20,606 nucleotides of DNA from Rhizophagus sp. LPA8_4_AMF. Lineage: Eukaryota; Glomeromycota; Glomeromycetes; Glomerales; Glomeraceae. The stretch is taken from assembly GCA_021464525.1 (NCBI GenBank), contig JADRCO010001289.1, positions 1 to 20,606 of the forward strand, read 5' to 3'. The translations under genes were made by a program, and so were the position numbers. The notes under the pieces are model-generated. The model worked only from the letters and a program-made list of their open reading frames with translations, was not told the origin of the DNA and made no database searches. This document shows, in pieces, positions 9,525 to 19,582 of the stretch (position 1 is its first letter; every line of letters starts with the position of its first letter).

Positions 9525-10179
9525 TAAATTAAATAACATCGTGATACATTATTGAATATTATCGCACGGCCCTATAGGATCATGCTAATTTTTTTGACCG
9601 ATATTTTTATTATTGTTCAATATTGATACGAGAAGTTTATTTGCGTTCAATATTGATATATAGAGAGCCCCATTATCGCAAGCAATTAATCTTGTCAGAA
9701 CATGATTATTAATAAATTGTGGAATGTTTTTTGATCAATTTTATAAGTTATAGTTGAACTCATTATTATTATGTTATTTCAAAACATACTCGCGTCATGT
9801 GTACCTTTGGTTAGGTAGAATCAACATATATTAGCATTTGTTCGGTTTGCACATATTTCTTTAAATATAGGTAATTTTTTGTTCTGTTCAAAGATTAAGG
9901 TGTTTCTTGCGAAAATATATCACAGAATGCCTGAGGGCACTTTCTCAGAAAATACGACAGTTGATTACTGCTATATATACAGTAGTAGTACACTAGTTAT
10001 TAACAGGATATTATAATAAAAAAATATACCTCACGAATACAAAATCTTACCTCCTTTATCAACAAGCTATTTTTATCATGGGTGTGGGATTACTATTTAT
10101 AACAGTGCAAAGTTTACAACTTTACATATAGACTCTAAATTATTGATCTAAAACCTTCAGTGTTGGACTATAATCTAAA
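9525..10179. other. Spacer without a supported gene
   Basis: No coding frame recognised. CCCTATAGGATCAT at 9570-9583 recurs exactly at 10841-10854, directly outside the right end of the inverted-repeat element. TTCAATATTGATA occurs twice, near 9618 and 9638. An imperfect palindrome around TACTGCTATATATACAGTAG lies near 9966. Confidence 0.45.
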
Positions 10180-10840
10180 ATGGCCATTATGATTTATATG
10201 ACCGATCATAGGTCATTTGGTTATTTTAAATTTTTCAGATCATATGACTTTAGTCATAAGTTGTAACGAGATAGAGACAACTATCGTTAAGAAAGAAAGG
10301 AAATCAAAAGAAGAAAATAAGAAAAAGAATAAAAAGAAATGGTAGATATCGATGGTTAGTAATTAGTTTCGGTGACTAGGACACGTGTATCAATAGGGTA
10401 ATATGATGTAATTCCGCAGTCAATTTTAGGACTGGGATTAATTTAGTATCTACGGAATAATTAGAGGGTAAAGGTAGATTAGATTAAGGGCATAGTTGCT
10501 AGTTTAGTTTAGAAAATGTAGGTCGATAATACATATACAGCATTATTTTAGTTAGTTTATTATTTTAGGTAGAACGGTTAGTTATAAGGTCAAAAAGAAT
10601 TTGTCTTTTTGTACTTATGTATTCTAAAATAATTATGTATTCTGTATTTGAATTATAATTAATAAAGGAATGCGTTACTAATTAAAAAAAACATAGAATC
10701 ATTAAATTAGTAATAGAAGTTATATAGATCATGTAATCATCAACAAATAATAGTATGAATATTATTATGACCAAAACGATATAATGACCATGGTCATCGT
10801 ATATATGACTAAGGTCATTTAAGAGATTTTTATTGGCCAT
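10180..10840. mobile_element. Possible non-autonomous DNA element with palindromic subterminal motifs
   Basis: The ends are ATGGCCA (10180-10186) and its complement TGGCCAT (10834-10840). Just inside lie palindromes of one type: ATGACCGATCATAGGTCAT (10198-10216) and ATGACTTTAGTCAT (10244-10257) on the left; ATGACCATGGTCAT (10784-10797) and ATGACTAAGGTCAT (10805-10818) on the right. A short terminal repeat plus repeated subterminal motifs is the usual plan of transposase-dependent elements. The interior is non-coding: purine-rich near 10290-10340, a CAAAAAGA/TCTTTTTG hairpin near 10590-10611, and AATAAAGG near 10661. The TGTTGG start at 10161 and the AAAACA at 10688-10693 also allow reading part of it as a solo LTR, but no target duplication supports that. 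Confidence 0.4.
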
Positions 10841-11020
10841 CCCTATAGGATCATATTATTTAATTTCTGCTTAATATTGTTAACGCATTACGTCATTTAT
10901 CAAATATCATTTACATTAGTTTAGCTTAATACTGTGCAACAATTTGAAATTACTATACTATATAAGTATTATCTATTAAAACATGATCTTGGTGGTCTGC
11001 CACAATAAAATCATTATTAA

Positions 11021-11140
11021 GTAAGAAGTATTCAATATTACGATTTTGACCATCAACATTATATGATTGGCCATTGTGCCACTACGTGCACATAACGGCC
11101 ACGTCAATAGTCATAAATCTTCATATTGAATACTTCTTAC
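11021..11140. mobile_element. 120-bp foldback element directly upstream of the ATPase gene
   Basis: GTAAGAAGTATTCAATAT at 11021-11038 is the exact reverse complement of 11123-11140. The inner arms also pair imperfectly (GATTTTGACCAT against the complement of ATAGTCATAAATC; GGCCATTGTGC against the complement of GCACATAACGGCC), so the whole unit can form a long hairpin. It carries ATTGGCCAT, as at the right end of the neighbouring element (10832-10840), which hints at relatedness. It ends 49 bp before the ATPase ATG and so probably sits in that promoter or 5' UTR. Confidence 0.65.
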
Positions 11141-11189
11141 CCAATAGCTATCTATATATTATATGACCTAGGTTATTGTTTATCACAGC

Positions 11190-12662
11190 ATGTTCTTAAC
11201 TAAACGCTTGCCTACCAGTATCTCAAATACATTTACAACTGGCCATGTAGCTCGTTATATAACACGAGTTACTAAGGAAAGGGCCTTTTTCAATCGGAAA
11301 CAAGAACTTGTTAAGTTTAAAGAGGCATTTAGTGGTGATCCAGACCTTCATGTCATTCTAGGTCCTCCTAGTACTGGAAAAACTGCATTGGTCCGTGAGG
11401 TAACGAGTAAAGGTGATTTCAACCCTTTTTTCATCAACTGTCGTGAAGGACAATTTGACACACCAACAAGTTTATATCAGTCGATATCTTCGCAATTCCA
11501 ACCATTTTTCAAAAATTATGCATATTTTTTGAAAACCTTATTTAAAAAAGGAGAAGTCAGTTACATGATAAATGATACTGAGTTTAAGCCATTTGGCGGG
11601 AATAAAGAGAGAACATTTACTCCTGATGATGTAACTGATTTGCTTAGTAAGATTGGTAATTCACTCCCAAAATGGAGCTGTTGGAATGGTATCAATAAAT
11701 CTCCACCTATTTTGGTCATTGACGAAGTAAATATGTTTAGCCAGCTTGCGACATCGGTAAGTGGAGAAACTCTTCTCCAATCAATTTTGAACTGGATGGT
11801 GGTCAATACAAAAGAAAAGGGACGCTTTCAGATAGTGCTTACCTCTTCTGATTCATATATTACTAATTGGCTTGAAGATCGTAAGTCCATCTTATAATCA
11901 TTGGTAGCAATGTAAAGGTTTATGATTTCTAATCTGCATTTATTACCTAGATTTGTACATCCCACATACAACTTCATATGTTGTTGGAGATTTGAACAAG
12001 GAAGAAGCTGAAGAATATTTTGAAAAGTATGCTCTTCCTCGATATGGTATGTCTTCACTGAACCCATCTATTTATACGTATTGAGAACTTACATGACAGT
12101 ATTTATTATTTAAAAAAAGGATGCACAGAACTCGAAGGCAAATTTGACCACGTCTGCAAAATAACAGGTACACGCATGATCATTATTGACAAATATGTTA
12201 GGGAATACAAATCCAAAGGAGAGATATCAGGTACATGTCAGATTTTATTTTTTTTAAAGGACATGTATTCTTATTAATTTTTTAAAAAATTTTAATGTAT
12301 AATAAATAGATAATCGATTTTCAGTTTATCAATCACAATATGATAAGTTGAGACGTGGCCTCTTACCTGAGAGTTTGAAATATTTAAGTGAGCTCAATCC
12401 ACCACTTTGGAAACGTGATGATTTAATCAAAACCATGGAAGCATTAATGAATGCAAAGGATCAAGGATACATTTTAGAAGCTGACTTGATTGAAGCAATT
12501 GGTGTTAATCAAGTTAATTCACTTATATATTATGGCTTTTTGCACCGTCGACCAACCGATCAATATTATTATGACATTAACTGGCCAGGTGAAACAATTT
12601 TGACTGCGATGGACCAGCCATCATTGCGTGCAATGGAATGTATTTTATCTAAAAAAACCTGA
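11190..12662 (+). CDS. P-loop ATPase, archaeal-ATPase-like (STAND/AAA+ type), four exons
   Basis: Proposed exons: 11190-11880, 11951-12046, 12120-12230, 12325-12662; 1236 nt, 411 residues. All junctions are GT..AG and hold the frame in phase 1. Residues 58-65 are GPPSTGKT (Walker A, Lys64) and ILVIDEVN holds Walker B (Asp178, Glu179). IVLTSSDS (215-222) fits the sensor 1 strand. After the P-loop domain comes a helical stretch and, near the C-terminus, a predicted winged-helix-like segment (LEADLIEAIGVNQVNSLIYY, then an FLHRR turn). This order resembles the Arch_ATPase family (PF01637); the match is by motif, not search. The N-terminus is rich in Arg, Ser and Thr and nearly free of acids for 28 residues, so it could target mitochondria. 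The frame has no lesions and better codon balance than nearby DNA, so the gene is probably active. Its role and partners are unknown. Confidence 0.85.
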
Positions 12663-13352
12663 AAATAATTACCATATAATTACATAATTTTATCACCTCA
12701 CAGTTTTAATAGTAAATATTTTTACTATGCAAAGGGTTTAACCCAATTTTTAATGAATCACTTCTCGCAGATGTAATAAACTTGTAAAATCAAAATAAAC
12801 CTGCATAATTTGCGAAATATTTTCATTTTTGATACAACAAAAAGACAAGCGAATTAACTTATCTATTTTTCATTGATAAATATATATAAGACGTTGCATA
12901 ATACATTTATATATATTTAAAAAGAGCTCAGCCAGCTAAGTAAAAAATGATAGAGAAGCAGGATTTTAAAGAAGCAGCCCTATCACATATGATGACAGTT
13001 TCTTTCCTACTACTCAATTTTATTATCTAAACTGCCACTATTTTCTTTAATATCTCACATTTATTAGCTAATTTTACCGTGCTAAATTTCATATCCCTTT
13101 ACCAAAATAAAAGCTTTAAGTAACTTCCCAATTTTTTTTACCCAGTAAGTTGAGAAATTTCACATCCCACAGTTTCAAATACATAATCCATAATACCCCT
13201 TTTGCATCAATACTCACCTCCATTGTTCATTTATATCTTTATATTTTTACTTTTATGGTCTTTATTAATTATGGAAATAAACAAGGTATATTTGCAGTTT
13301 GTAAATCAATTACACAAGGAATAACTGATCTCCAAAATGCATATTCTTTTTG
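12663..13352. other. Spacer, possibly including the eroded end of the transposase relic
   Basis: AATAAAC near 12776 and AATAAACC near 12794 are possible poly(A) signals for the ATPase gene. On the minus strand, 13150-13350 continues the transposase frame with several stops and short protein-like runs (for example DYVFETVGCEISQL), so the relic may extend here; this is not firm. No other gene seen. Confidence 0.4.
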
Positions 13353-13604
13353 TCATTCTTCTTCTTGATGACGGCGATTTATTGTCTTATTAAGTTGAAC
13401 TAATGAAGTATTAGAATTAATGAGTTCTTTTTTCAGAACAGCATTTAAACCTTCTACTCGCGAAGTTGTTTGTGTTGCTGCAGTAAAAATTGTTGAGGTA
13501 TAACAAAATGCCCAATATGTTTTGGATTTATACAAATTATTCAAATAATTAGAAATCTGCTCATATTTCTCAACTAATTCATAAAATAAGCACTCAAATC
13601 TTTC
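13353..13604 (-). pseudogene. FAR1/MULE-type transposase fragment
   Basis: The minus-strand frame is open from 13604 to TGA at 13353-13355. It reads through YWAFCYTSTIFTAATQTTSR and VEGLNAVLKKELINSNTSL, ending with INRRHQEEE. This matches the stretch after the DDE core in MULE / FAR1-related transposases, where W-x-x-x-Y-x6-TxxTQTTSRVEGxNxxLKxxL, a short Ser-rich turn and a helix RxxEE are typical. An in-frame TAA lies just upstream, and a shifted frame (MLEGITVKVRK) seems to continue the protein, so at least one frameshift and several stops break it. The catalytic acids and the SWIM zinc finger are not visible. A dead copy of a Mutator-like transposon gene is the best reading; host genes derived from such transposases share this region. 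Confidence 0.6.
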
Positions 13605-13971
13605 TTACTTTAACAGTAATACCTTCCAACATATTTCTCACTCTCTTGTCAAAATGAAAGAAGAAATAGATAACATTGAGGCAAATCTAGTATCATATAT
13701 GGTAAACACTGAGAATCAATTAAATTAGTAATAAAAATTTATTTTATGTCCATATACATGAAAACATGCACACACGTTTAAAATTCAAAGTGTATGGTGA
13801 GACATGATCAATTCAATTCTTAAAATACTTGATTAGTAGAACAAAAATACAATTCTGCCAACATTGAAAATTTAGATTTATTTTTAAAACATTTCATTAG
13901 TACACCATCTTTTTTGTATTTCAGTTAAGAAATTATTGAAAAATGCCTGATTTCTTTGAATATAAACTTTT

Positions 13972-14675
13972 AAGCAGAAACAGAAATTCTGAAAACAAAT
14001 ACAACTTTTCAAATATCTCTATGATGGAATAGCTCATAAAAAAGACTATTCTGATCATATCCTGTATTTCCATTCTAGAATACAGACAAATACAGACACA
14101 AAATCACTTGCTAATAAATAATCAAATAATCATGTTAATTATCAAAAGTGATCAGCATTTATGTCAAATTTTATTGATGGCCAATGTCAAATCTTATAGA
14201 ATCCCATGTACCAGGGAGTCAACAGCTTCAACTTCAACAGAAATTACACTAACAAAACTTTTCCTTATGACAAACAGAAAACATTATGAAAAGATGGAGT
14301 CCTTTAACTCCTACTGTATCAATATACACTTTTTATACCAAAAAAACCTCTCTTATCTGAGTAGCAAACAATACTCTAACCAATGGTACTGCAGAACTAA
14401 TAAGAGTTACAAAAATTCAAGAAAGATGAAGAAGCTTGAGATAAACGCTTAAAAAAAGAAGTGCATTGCATACTAAAGCTCATTATTATGGTATATCTAC
14501 TTAAGAGGTCAACAGGACACATACTGTAGAACAAGCTAATATGTTTACACAATGTCAGAATGCATATCATAAGAAAGCTACAGTGATTGCTTATCAAATC
14601 TGTAGGCATTTAAAAAAAATGTCAAATCACTCAAATAAAGAATTTGGTGATGGTATTTTTGAAATTCAGCAATAG
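13972..14675 (+). pseudogene. Stop-riddled protein-like stretch, family not recognised
   Basis: One plus-strand frame from 13972 to TAG at 14673 reads as protein-like over long parts but holds twelve internal stops. The clearest part is the last 90 codons, including DKRLKKRSALHTKAHYYGIS and NRTHTVEQANMFTQCQNAYH, with 51 codons free of stops. Upstream, every stop sits where a single C-to-T (CAA, CAG, CGA) or G-to-A (TGG) change would make one, and no indel is needed to keep the frame. Because the DNA is AT-rich, stops are common by chance, so only the last third is well supported. The other frame's 114-codon ORF at 14108-14452 has no recognised motif and is taken as a shadow. It is probably part of a transposon or an old host gene; I cannot name it. 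Confidence 0.4.
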
Positions 14676-14814
14676 AAATGTTCTAGGATTCCAAAGTTCT
14701 TAGAAAGTAAAAAAAAAAAGATTGCTTGATAATTTAATGAAATTTTTGATGCACTAAAAATATTTTCATATAACTTTTTTGTAGAATAAAATACATACAT
14801 ACATAAATAACAGA

Positions 14815-16342
14815 TTAATTAATAATAAAATCACCATTACTGCCTACTTCAACTTTTTGTTTATAATTTCTGGCTTTTTTACCAACTCTCCAAGTAATTT
14901 TTCTGACCCTCTTTTCTTTCCCTAGTAATCAATTGTGCTCTCTCCTGATTAAGTTTATACAGAATGTCTTTTGTTTCATCTAATTTTTTCTTGTATTCTT
15001 TCAATACAAGGTACACATGTTCAAGATTAAAGAGATCTTCATGAGAAGATGGGAGAAGACATTTATGCATTAGGATTAAATGGAATAGCCCACCAAGCAA
15101 CAGCAAGTGCATAAACACTAATCTTGTGACCTAATTTTCCATTTTTGATTTAGCATTTATTTTTTTACAAGTAGTATATTATAAATTGTAATATTCTAAT
15201 ACTTACCAACTACAGTAAGACCCCACCAAACTATACCACTTTGCATTTACACCTGTTAGTTGTTCTATAGCATCCACCTATAAGTCTCAGAGTTCCAATT
15301 CCAATTTGCAAGTATCATCCTATCCTTGAAATGTGAACACTATGGAAGACCACTGGAGACCTCCATACATCTAATAACTGGGGTACAACTGATATCCTGG
15401 TATTCAAATATTGCATCAACTTTAAATCCTATGCACTTATGATCATTTGGATCTGTATCTTTATTCCAACAGCTTGCTGTTGCTTCCAGTGATGATTCCC
15501 TACTAAGTAATAAATGTTAGTGTAATAATTCTTATGATATGTAATAAGTTAATTAATACATGCATTACTTACTATTTTATCCAATATAATAATTATCCTT
15601 CCCTATTGTAGCATCAAGTAGAGGAACAATATTGTGAAATGTATGCTCAATTTCAGATAAATTGTTCCTTCTAGGCATTGCAATAGCATCAAAACTAAAA
15701 AAAAATACATCATTAGTTATGATTTATTCAAAAGGGAAATATCTTCATATTTTTTATTCACATATATCTGGCAAGCTTTTTAATAATTTTTTCCTCTGTT
15801 GTTACTGCTCCAATATCATCAATATCTTTTGTCTACAAATTAAAAACTCTATAAAAATTATGGTTTATTATGACTTATTGATTGTTTTCAAGCAATAAAA
15901 AATAATGATTACCTTTAAAAGTAGATCAAAAAATTTTTCCACTTCTTCAGAAAGTGTTAGAATACAAAACTGCATATTTTTCAGAAGTGTGTTCAACATT
16001 TTAGGAAAATAGTCAGATAATAATTTTAATGTTGGTCCATAAAAATCAGAGTAGCAATTAAATAATAATAAAGTGTACTAAAAAATTGGAATTATATAAA
16101 AGTTTGTAGATGCAATAAATACATAATTATAATTATATAAAAATAAAGCTTACTTGACTGCATATTTTCCTTTTTTTAACTGATTTTAGTATGCTTCTAT
16201 TTTCTTCATTATTGTTGGTCCAATTCAAACTTTCTCCCGAACTATCTCCATTAACATGAATGACTGATGGCTCATGAAGATCAAGTTCTATTTCATTTTC
16301 TTCAATCATTAATGCTGTGTTTGAAAATTCATTCTCTTGTGC
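14815..16342 (-). pseudogene. Multi-exon pseudogene of an unnamed repeated fungal family
   Basis: Read on the minus strand, splice sites bound these exons: 16342-16154 (63 clean codons, acidic), 16077-15913 (55 clean codons, includes YFPKMLNTLLKNMQFCIL), 15832-15762, 15694-15573, 15499-15207, 15130-14815. The first three join in frame and run into the fourth. Exon 4 then has a TAA (YIG-stop-N), the junction to exon 5 is out of frame by one base, exon 5 has a TAG after SSGLP and a frame slip, and exon 6 has a one-base gain after ISVYALAVA and a second slip near ITRERK. Exon 5 holds KCIGFKVDAIFEY and, 10 residues on, VIRCMEVSSG; a D..ExS pattern of this kind could come from a PD-(D/E)XK nuclease fold, but that is a guess. 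Exon 6 encodes a likely coiled coil (VLKEYKKKLDETKDILYKL). The style is that of abundant uncharacterised Rhizophagus proteins. Confidence 0.6.
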
Positions 16343-16533
16343 CTAAATGGGTTTAAAGAATTGGTGAGTCCTCAATTGATGCTAGAATTTCCATTAAAAT
16401 TAGGATATTCAACTAGTGAGTAATTTTCTGTCCAGTACCATTGTTACAAAATTATGTGATCAGTATCATGAAAGTAAATATTGATTTTAGTTACTAATTT
16501 GTGTTTTGATTTCTTATCTAAAGGAAAAAAGCT

Positions 16534-16622
16534 TTAATTTTTAAGTAAATAATCTTGGTGGTCTTCTTTGCTCAGTCTTGATATTCCAATTATTTCTTTT
16601 ATGTTATATTCCTTCAACTTTG
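16534..16622 (-). pseudogene. Candidate upstream exon remnant
   Basis: After an acceptor-like TTCCAG (ending at 16623) the minus strand reads 29 codons, including YNIKEIIGISRLSKEDHQDY, to TAA at 16534-16536. There is no usable donor before the stop. It lies 190 bp upstream of the pseudogene above and has the same strand, so it may be a broken earlier exon of it. A second protein-like run (WYWTENYSLVEYPNFNG) is readable in between, near 16390-16440. Confidence 0.35.
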
Positions 16623-16639
16623 CTGGAATTAGAAATATA

Positions 16640-17500
16640 GGTGGTAGAAAGGATTTTGTAAATTTTTATTTTCAATAATACTGTATAATTGAAAAATAAA
16701 AATATACTTTTTTTTATGAAAAAAAGGCCCAAGTATATATATATACTGTATATTTATTTATTTAATAGATGAAGTGATAATCAGGTTTTAATTGAGGAAA
16801 AAAAAAAGAATTTACAACATGAGAATGTTTTTTATTTTAAATCAATTTAAAAAAATTAAAATTAAAAAAAAAAAGAATATTAAAAAAAAAATATTTAATT
16901 AATGTAAGTTTCTTTATTAAGTTAAAAATAAGATAAGAGTTGATTTTTTAATAATCATTCTTACACTCCAGCTCCAGAGTAAAAATTCGTTTTTTTTTTT
17001 TAAAAAAAAAAAATTTTTATGATTAGAACTAATTTTTATTTAATTTGAATTGTTAAAAACATTTTTGTTAATAAAATAAATTATAATAAAAATAAGGAGT
17101 TTGATCGCTGAGAAAAAATCTATATTGGGAATTTTTTTTTTTAGAAGCACGAGTCATTTTTAAGCCACATCTGCACATTATCCTTTTTATATAGATAATA
17201 CATAAAAATTTATATTATACTACTACATATTGTAATGTATTTGTATTATAGCTACATCATGACATCATCTGATCATTCATGGAGCGGCCAAATAAAAGTT
17301 TACGAAACAAAAAAAAGATTTTAATCCAGTTTTTTTTATCTTTTAATTACAAATTCCAAAAACAAATATCTATATGAATTTATTTGATTTATTTATTTAT
17401 GCAAATTATGAAATTTGATTGAGTAAATGAATAAAAAAAAAATAGAGATAGGAAACAAATAAAGATCATTATTTTTTGATTTAAATTTTTTTTTTTTCAT
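16640..17500. other. Very AT-rich spacer with homopolymer runs
   Basis: No gene seen. The stretch holds many A and T runs of 8-11 bases, a TATATATATA tract at about 16735-16744, and the self-complementary run TTTTTTTTTTTTAAAAAAAAAAAA near 16990-17013, given here only to show its form. Long open frames are absent on both strands. Confidence 0.5.
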
Positions 17501-17504
17501 GAAG

Positions 17505-17715
17505 ATATATTGCGAATATATTGATTGAGTAACATGCAAAATTTATATGAAAAAATAAAATTTTATATTGCGAAATATATTGATTTTGAGTAACACGTAA
17601 AATTTTTATTTTTATGAAGAAATAAATTTTATACTTGAGTAACACAAAATCTTTTTTTTTATTTTTGTAAATTTTATATTATGTAATACAGTATATTGAG
17701 TAATACGTAAAAAAT
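17505..17715. repeat. Degenerate tandem repeat, about 60-bp unit, four copies
   Basis: The core TTGAGTAACACGTAAAATTT, with variation, recurs at 17525, 17586, 17635 and 17696, i.e. at spacings of 61, 49 and 61 bp. The first two copies also share TATTGCGAAATATATTGAT before the core and an AATAAATTTTATA-like block after it. The third is shortened. The unit is non-coding and of no known type. Confidence 0.6.
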
Positions 17716-17719
17716 TTTT

Positions 17720-19130
17720 TCAATAATTTTAGAGAGTACGACAGATTACAGAATAGAAAAAGGGTATTGTCTGTTTTTTACTCTACGATAAATTTTGTAA
17801 TATAATTTTAGAATGGATTTTCCTAATTCCAAGATACAGTACTGCAGTATACTGTATACCGCGTGGTTACTAAAGTATTAAAATACACGTGATTTACTAA
17901 CTATTAAGTGATCAGAAATTTAAAGGGAAACATACTCGGAAAAAAAACAAAGATTTGAAAAAAAAGTGACAGCAAATAATAAGCAGTTAATTACAAACGA
18001 ATATTTTCTTCATTTTACGACGAAAAAATTATAACTCAGGTTCTAATCCTAGTGCGATTCCAGCCCCAAAATTGGAATAATTAAAACCGTAAAAAATTTC
18101 TTAATTTTTTTAGTGAATTCTAACTTTATTGGATTAAAATTTAATAAGTCAAACGGAAATTCCTTCGCATGATCCGAAAGATTTTTTTTTTTTGTACGAA
18201 CGACGAGATGAAATTCTTTACATATTCTGATATCCAAATGAATGAACTTCTAATTTTTATTCGGATCTTATATTATTTGATTTACAAAGTTGAATAATTT
18301 TGATCTTTTTTTTTCATTATGGCGAAATTTAACAATGTGCATTATTAGAATTAAGCCTATTGGCCATGCAAAATGCATGTTATTTTAAACAAATCAAATC
18401 GTTTTAAAAATTTTCAAAGGGTAACAACTCAAATGGGTTTGTTTGTAAAATACATTGAAGCTTTTATGCTTTTTTTTTGAAAGAATCTACTATTGTACAA
18501 ATTTCCTCATATGTTTCAATTTTTCGGGTATAAAAAAATTCGGTTTTCTTTATTCATTTTTATATTAATTACGAAGTTATGTATAAAATCAAAAGTCCAA
18601 ATGAACGAACTTCATAACGTAATATAATGAAGTTAATAGATTTAAAAAAAAAAAGTCATTTAAAATAATTTTTTTTATATTTTTTTTCAACTTTTTAAGT
18701 TGGCTGTAATTAACTTTTTTTTCCTACTTTATTTCTACATAAAAAAAAATCAATCCCAAATTTATTTTTTTAAAGAGTTACAGGTTAATAATTGTTATGT
18801 AAATATCCGAACATCCAATTCCCTGCCCGTCGTAGATGCAAACAATCAGGTCAAAAGTCACACGATCAAAATTCTTGTGATTTATAATGTCAAGAAAAAA
18901 GAATGGAAAAAGAACATCGTAAAAATTAAAATTTATAATAGAAATAACCCAGTTTTTATCAATAGCAAAGTTTTATCGTTATTTATTTTCATTATTTATA
19001 TCGCTTTTAACAATAAACAATGAAAATGTTAAATTCGTTTGCGTCAAAATTATTATTTAGCATTACATGAATTAATTATAGTGATATACTAGGTGATTAT
19101 ATTTTGTCATTTTATCGTTTTGGGTAATTT
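17720..19130. other. Spacer with two weak protein-like frames and a 19-bp near-repeat
   Basis: The minus frame 18249-18049 reads as protein-like (EFPFDLLNFNPIKLEF, then LIIPILGLESH) but starts after a stop and lacks an ATG. The plus frame to 19023 (LPVVDANNQVKSHTIKILVI) also lacks an ATG and is more GC-rich in codon ends than the kinases. Both could be old repeat-borne coding remnants; neither is recognised. TCCAAATGAAYGAACTTC occurs at about 18232 and 18596; its GAACGAACTT core is the same as the downstream promoter box of the kinase genes. Confidence 0.3.
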
Positions 19131-19132
19131 TT

Positions 19133-19280
19133 CCTAGTTTGTAAATTTAAATAGTTATACAATAAAGTTATTCAAATTGTTATTATATATTTTTCATTAA
19201 TAATTTATGCATTAAATAATTTTACCGTTACAACAATAATAATTCGAATTTAGGTGAAAAATAATATTTTTATGGTAAAA
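19133..19280 (+). pseudogene. Orphan 3' flank of a lost kinase copy
   Basis: CCTAGTTTGTAAATTT at 19133 followed by ATAAAGTT, and then CGTTACAACAATAATAATT and GAATTTAGGTGAAAAATAAT with TTTTATGG by 19275, match the distal 3' flank of kinase gene 2 (9419-9524) closely. No kinase exons remain directly upstream, so the body of this copy has been deleted or replaced. Confidence 0.6.
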
Positions 19281-19573
19281 ACTATCCGACAATACTAACA
19301 CTTATATAAAAAATAATGACAGATCAAGTACATTTCGATCATGTACAAAACGACATAGATGGATTGATTTTAACTATTAATAATTTTTTTAGAACTTTAA
19401 TCTACTCCTGGCTAAACTTCATTTCTTCATCCATAAAAAAATATCAGATAAAGTTTACCGGGAGTACTACGAACTCTAAAGTTATTAACGATTACAAGTT
19501 ATGTTTATTTATTGTAATACAGAAATATGAATGTCAAAACTTTTATTTTTACTAAATTTTTTCATTTCTTTAG

Positions 19574-19582
19574 ATGGATTTT

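Noticed and set aside
10161..10693. Solo LTR reading (TGTTGG ... AAAACA)
   Set aside because: The five bases on each side do not match, and the inverted ATGGCCA ends and mirrored palindromes fit a DNA element better.
11561..12067. Two minus-strand frames opposite the ATPase gene
   Set aside because: Shadows of the coding strand; the plus strand has Walker motifs and consistent splice junctions.
13150..13368. 72-codon plus-strand frame
   Set aside because: Overlaps the minus-strand transposase relic and has no motif; taken as a shadow.
14397..14609. 70-codon minus-strand frame
   Set aside because: Opposite the better plus-strand protein-like stretch; composition looks antisense.
15662..15898. 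78-codon plus-strand frame
   Set aside because: Antisense to exons 3 and 4 of the minus-strand pseudogene, whose splice borders are clear.
19316..19555. 79-codon plus-strand frame with ATG directly before the relic last exon
   Set aside because: Does not resemble any kinase tail exon, and has no donor that would join it to the exon at 19574; not enough to call a gene, though a small unknown exon cannot be excluded.
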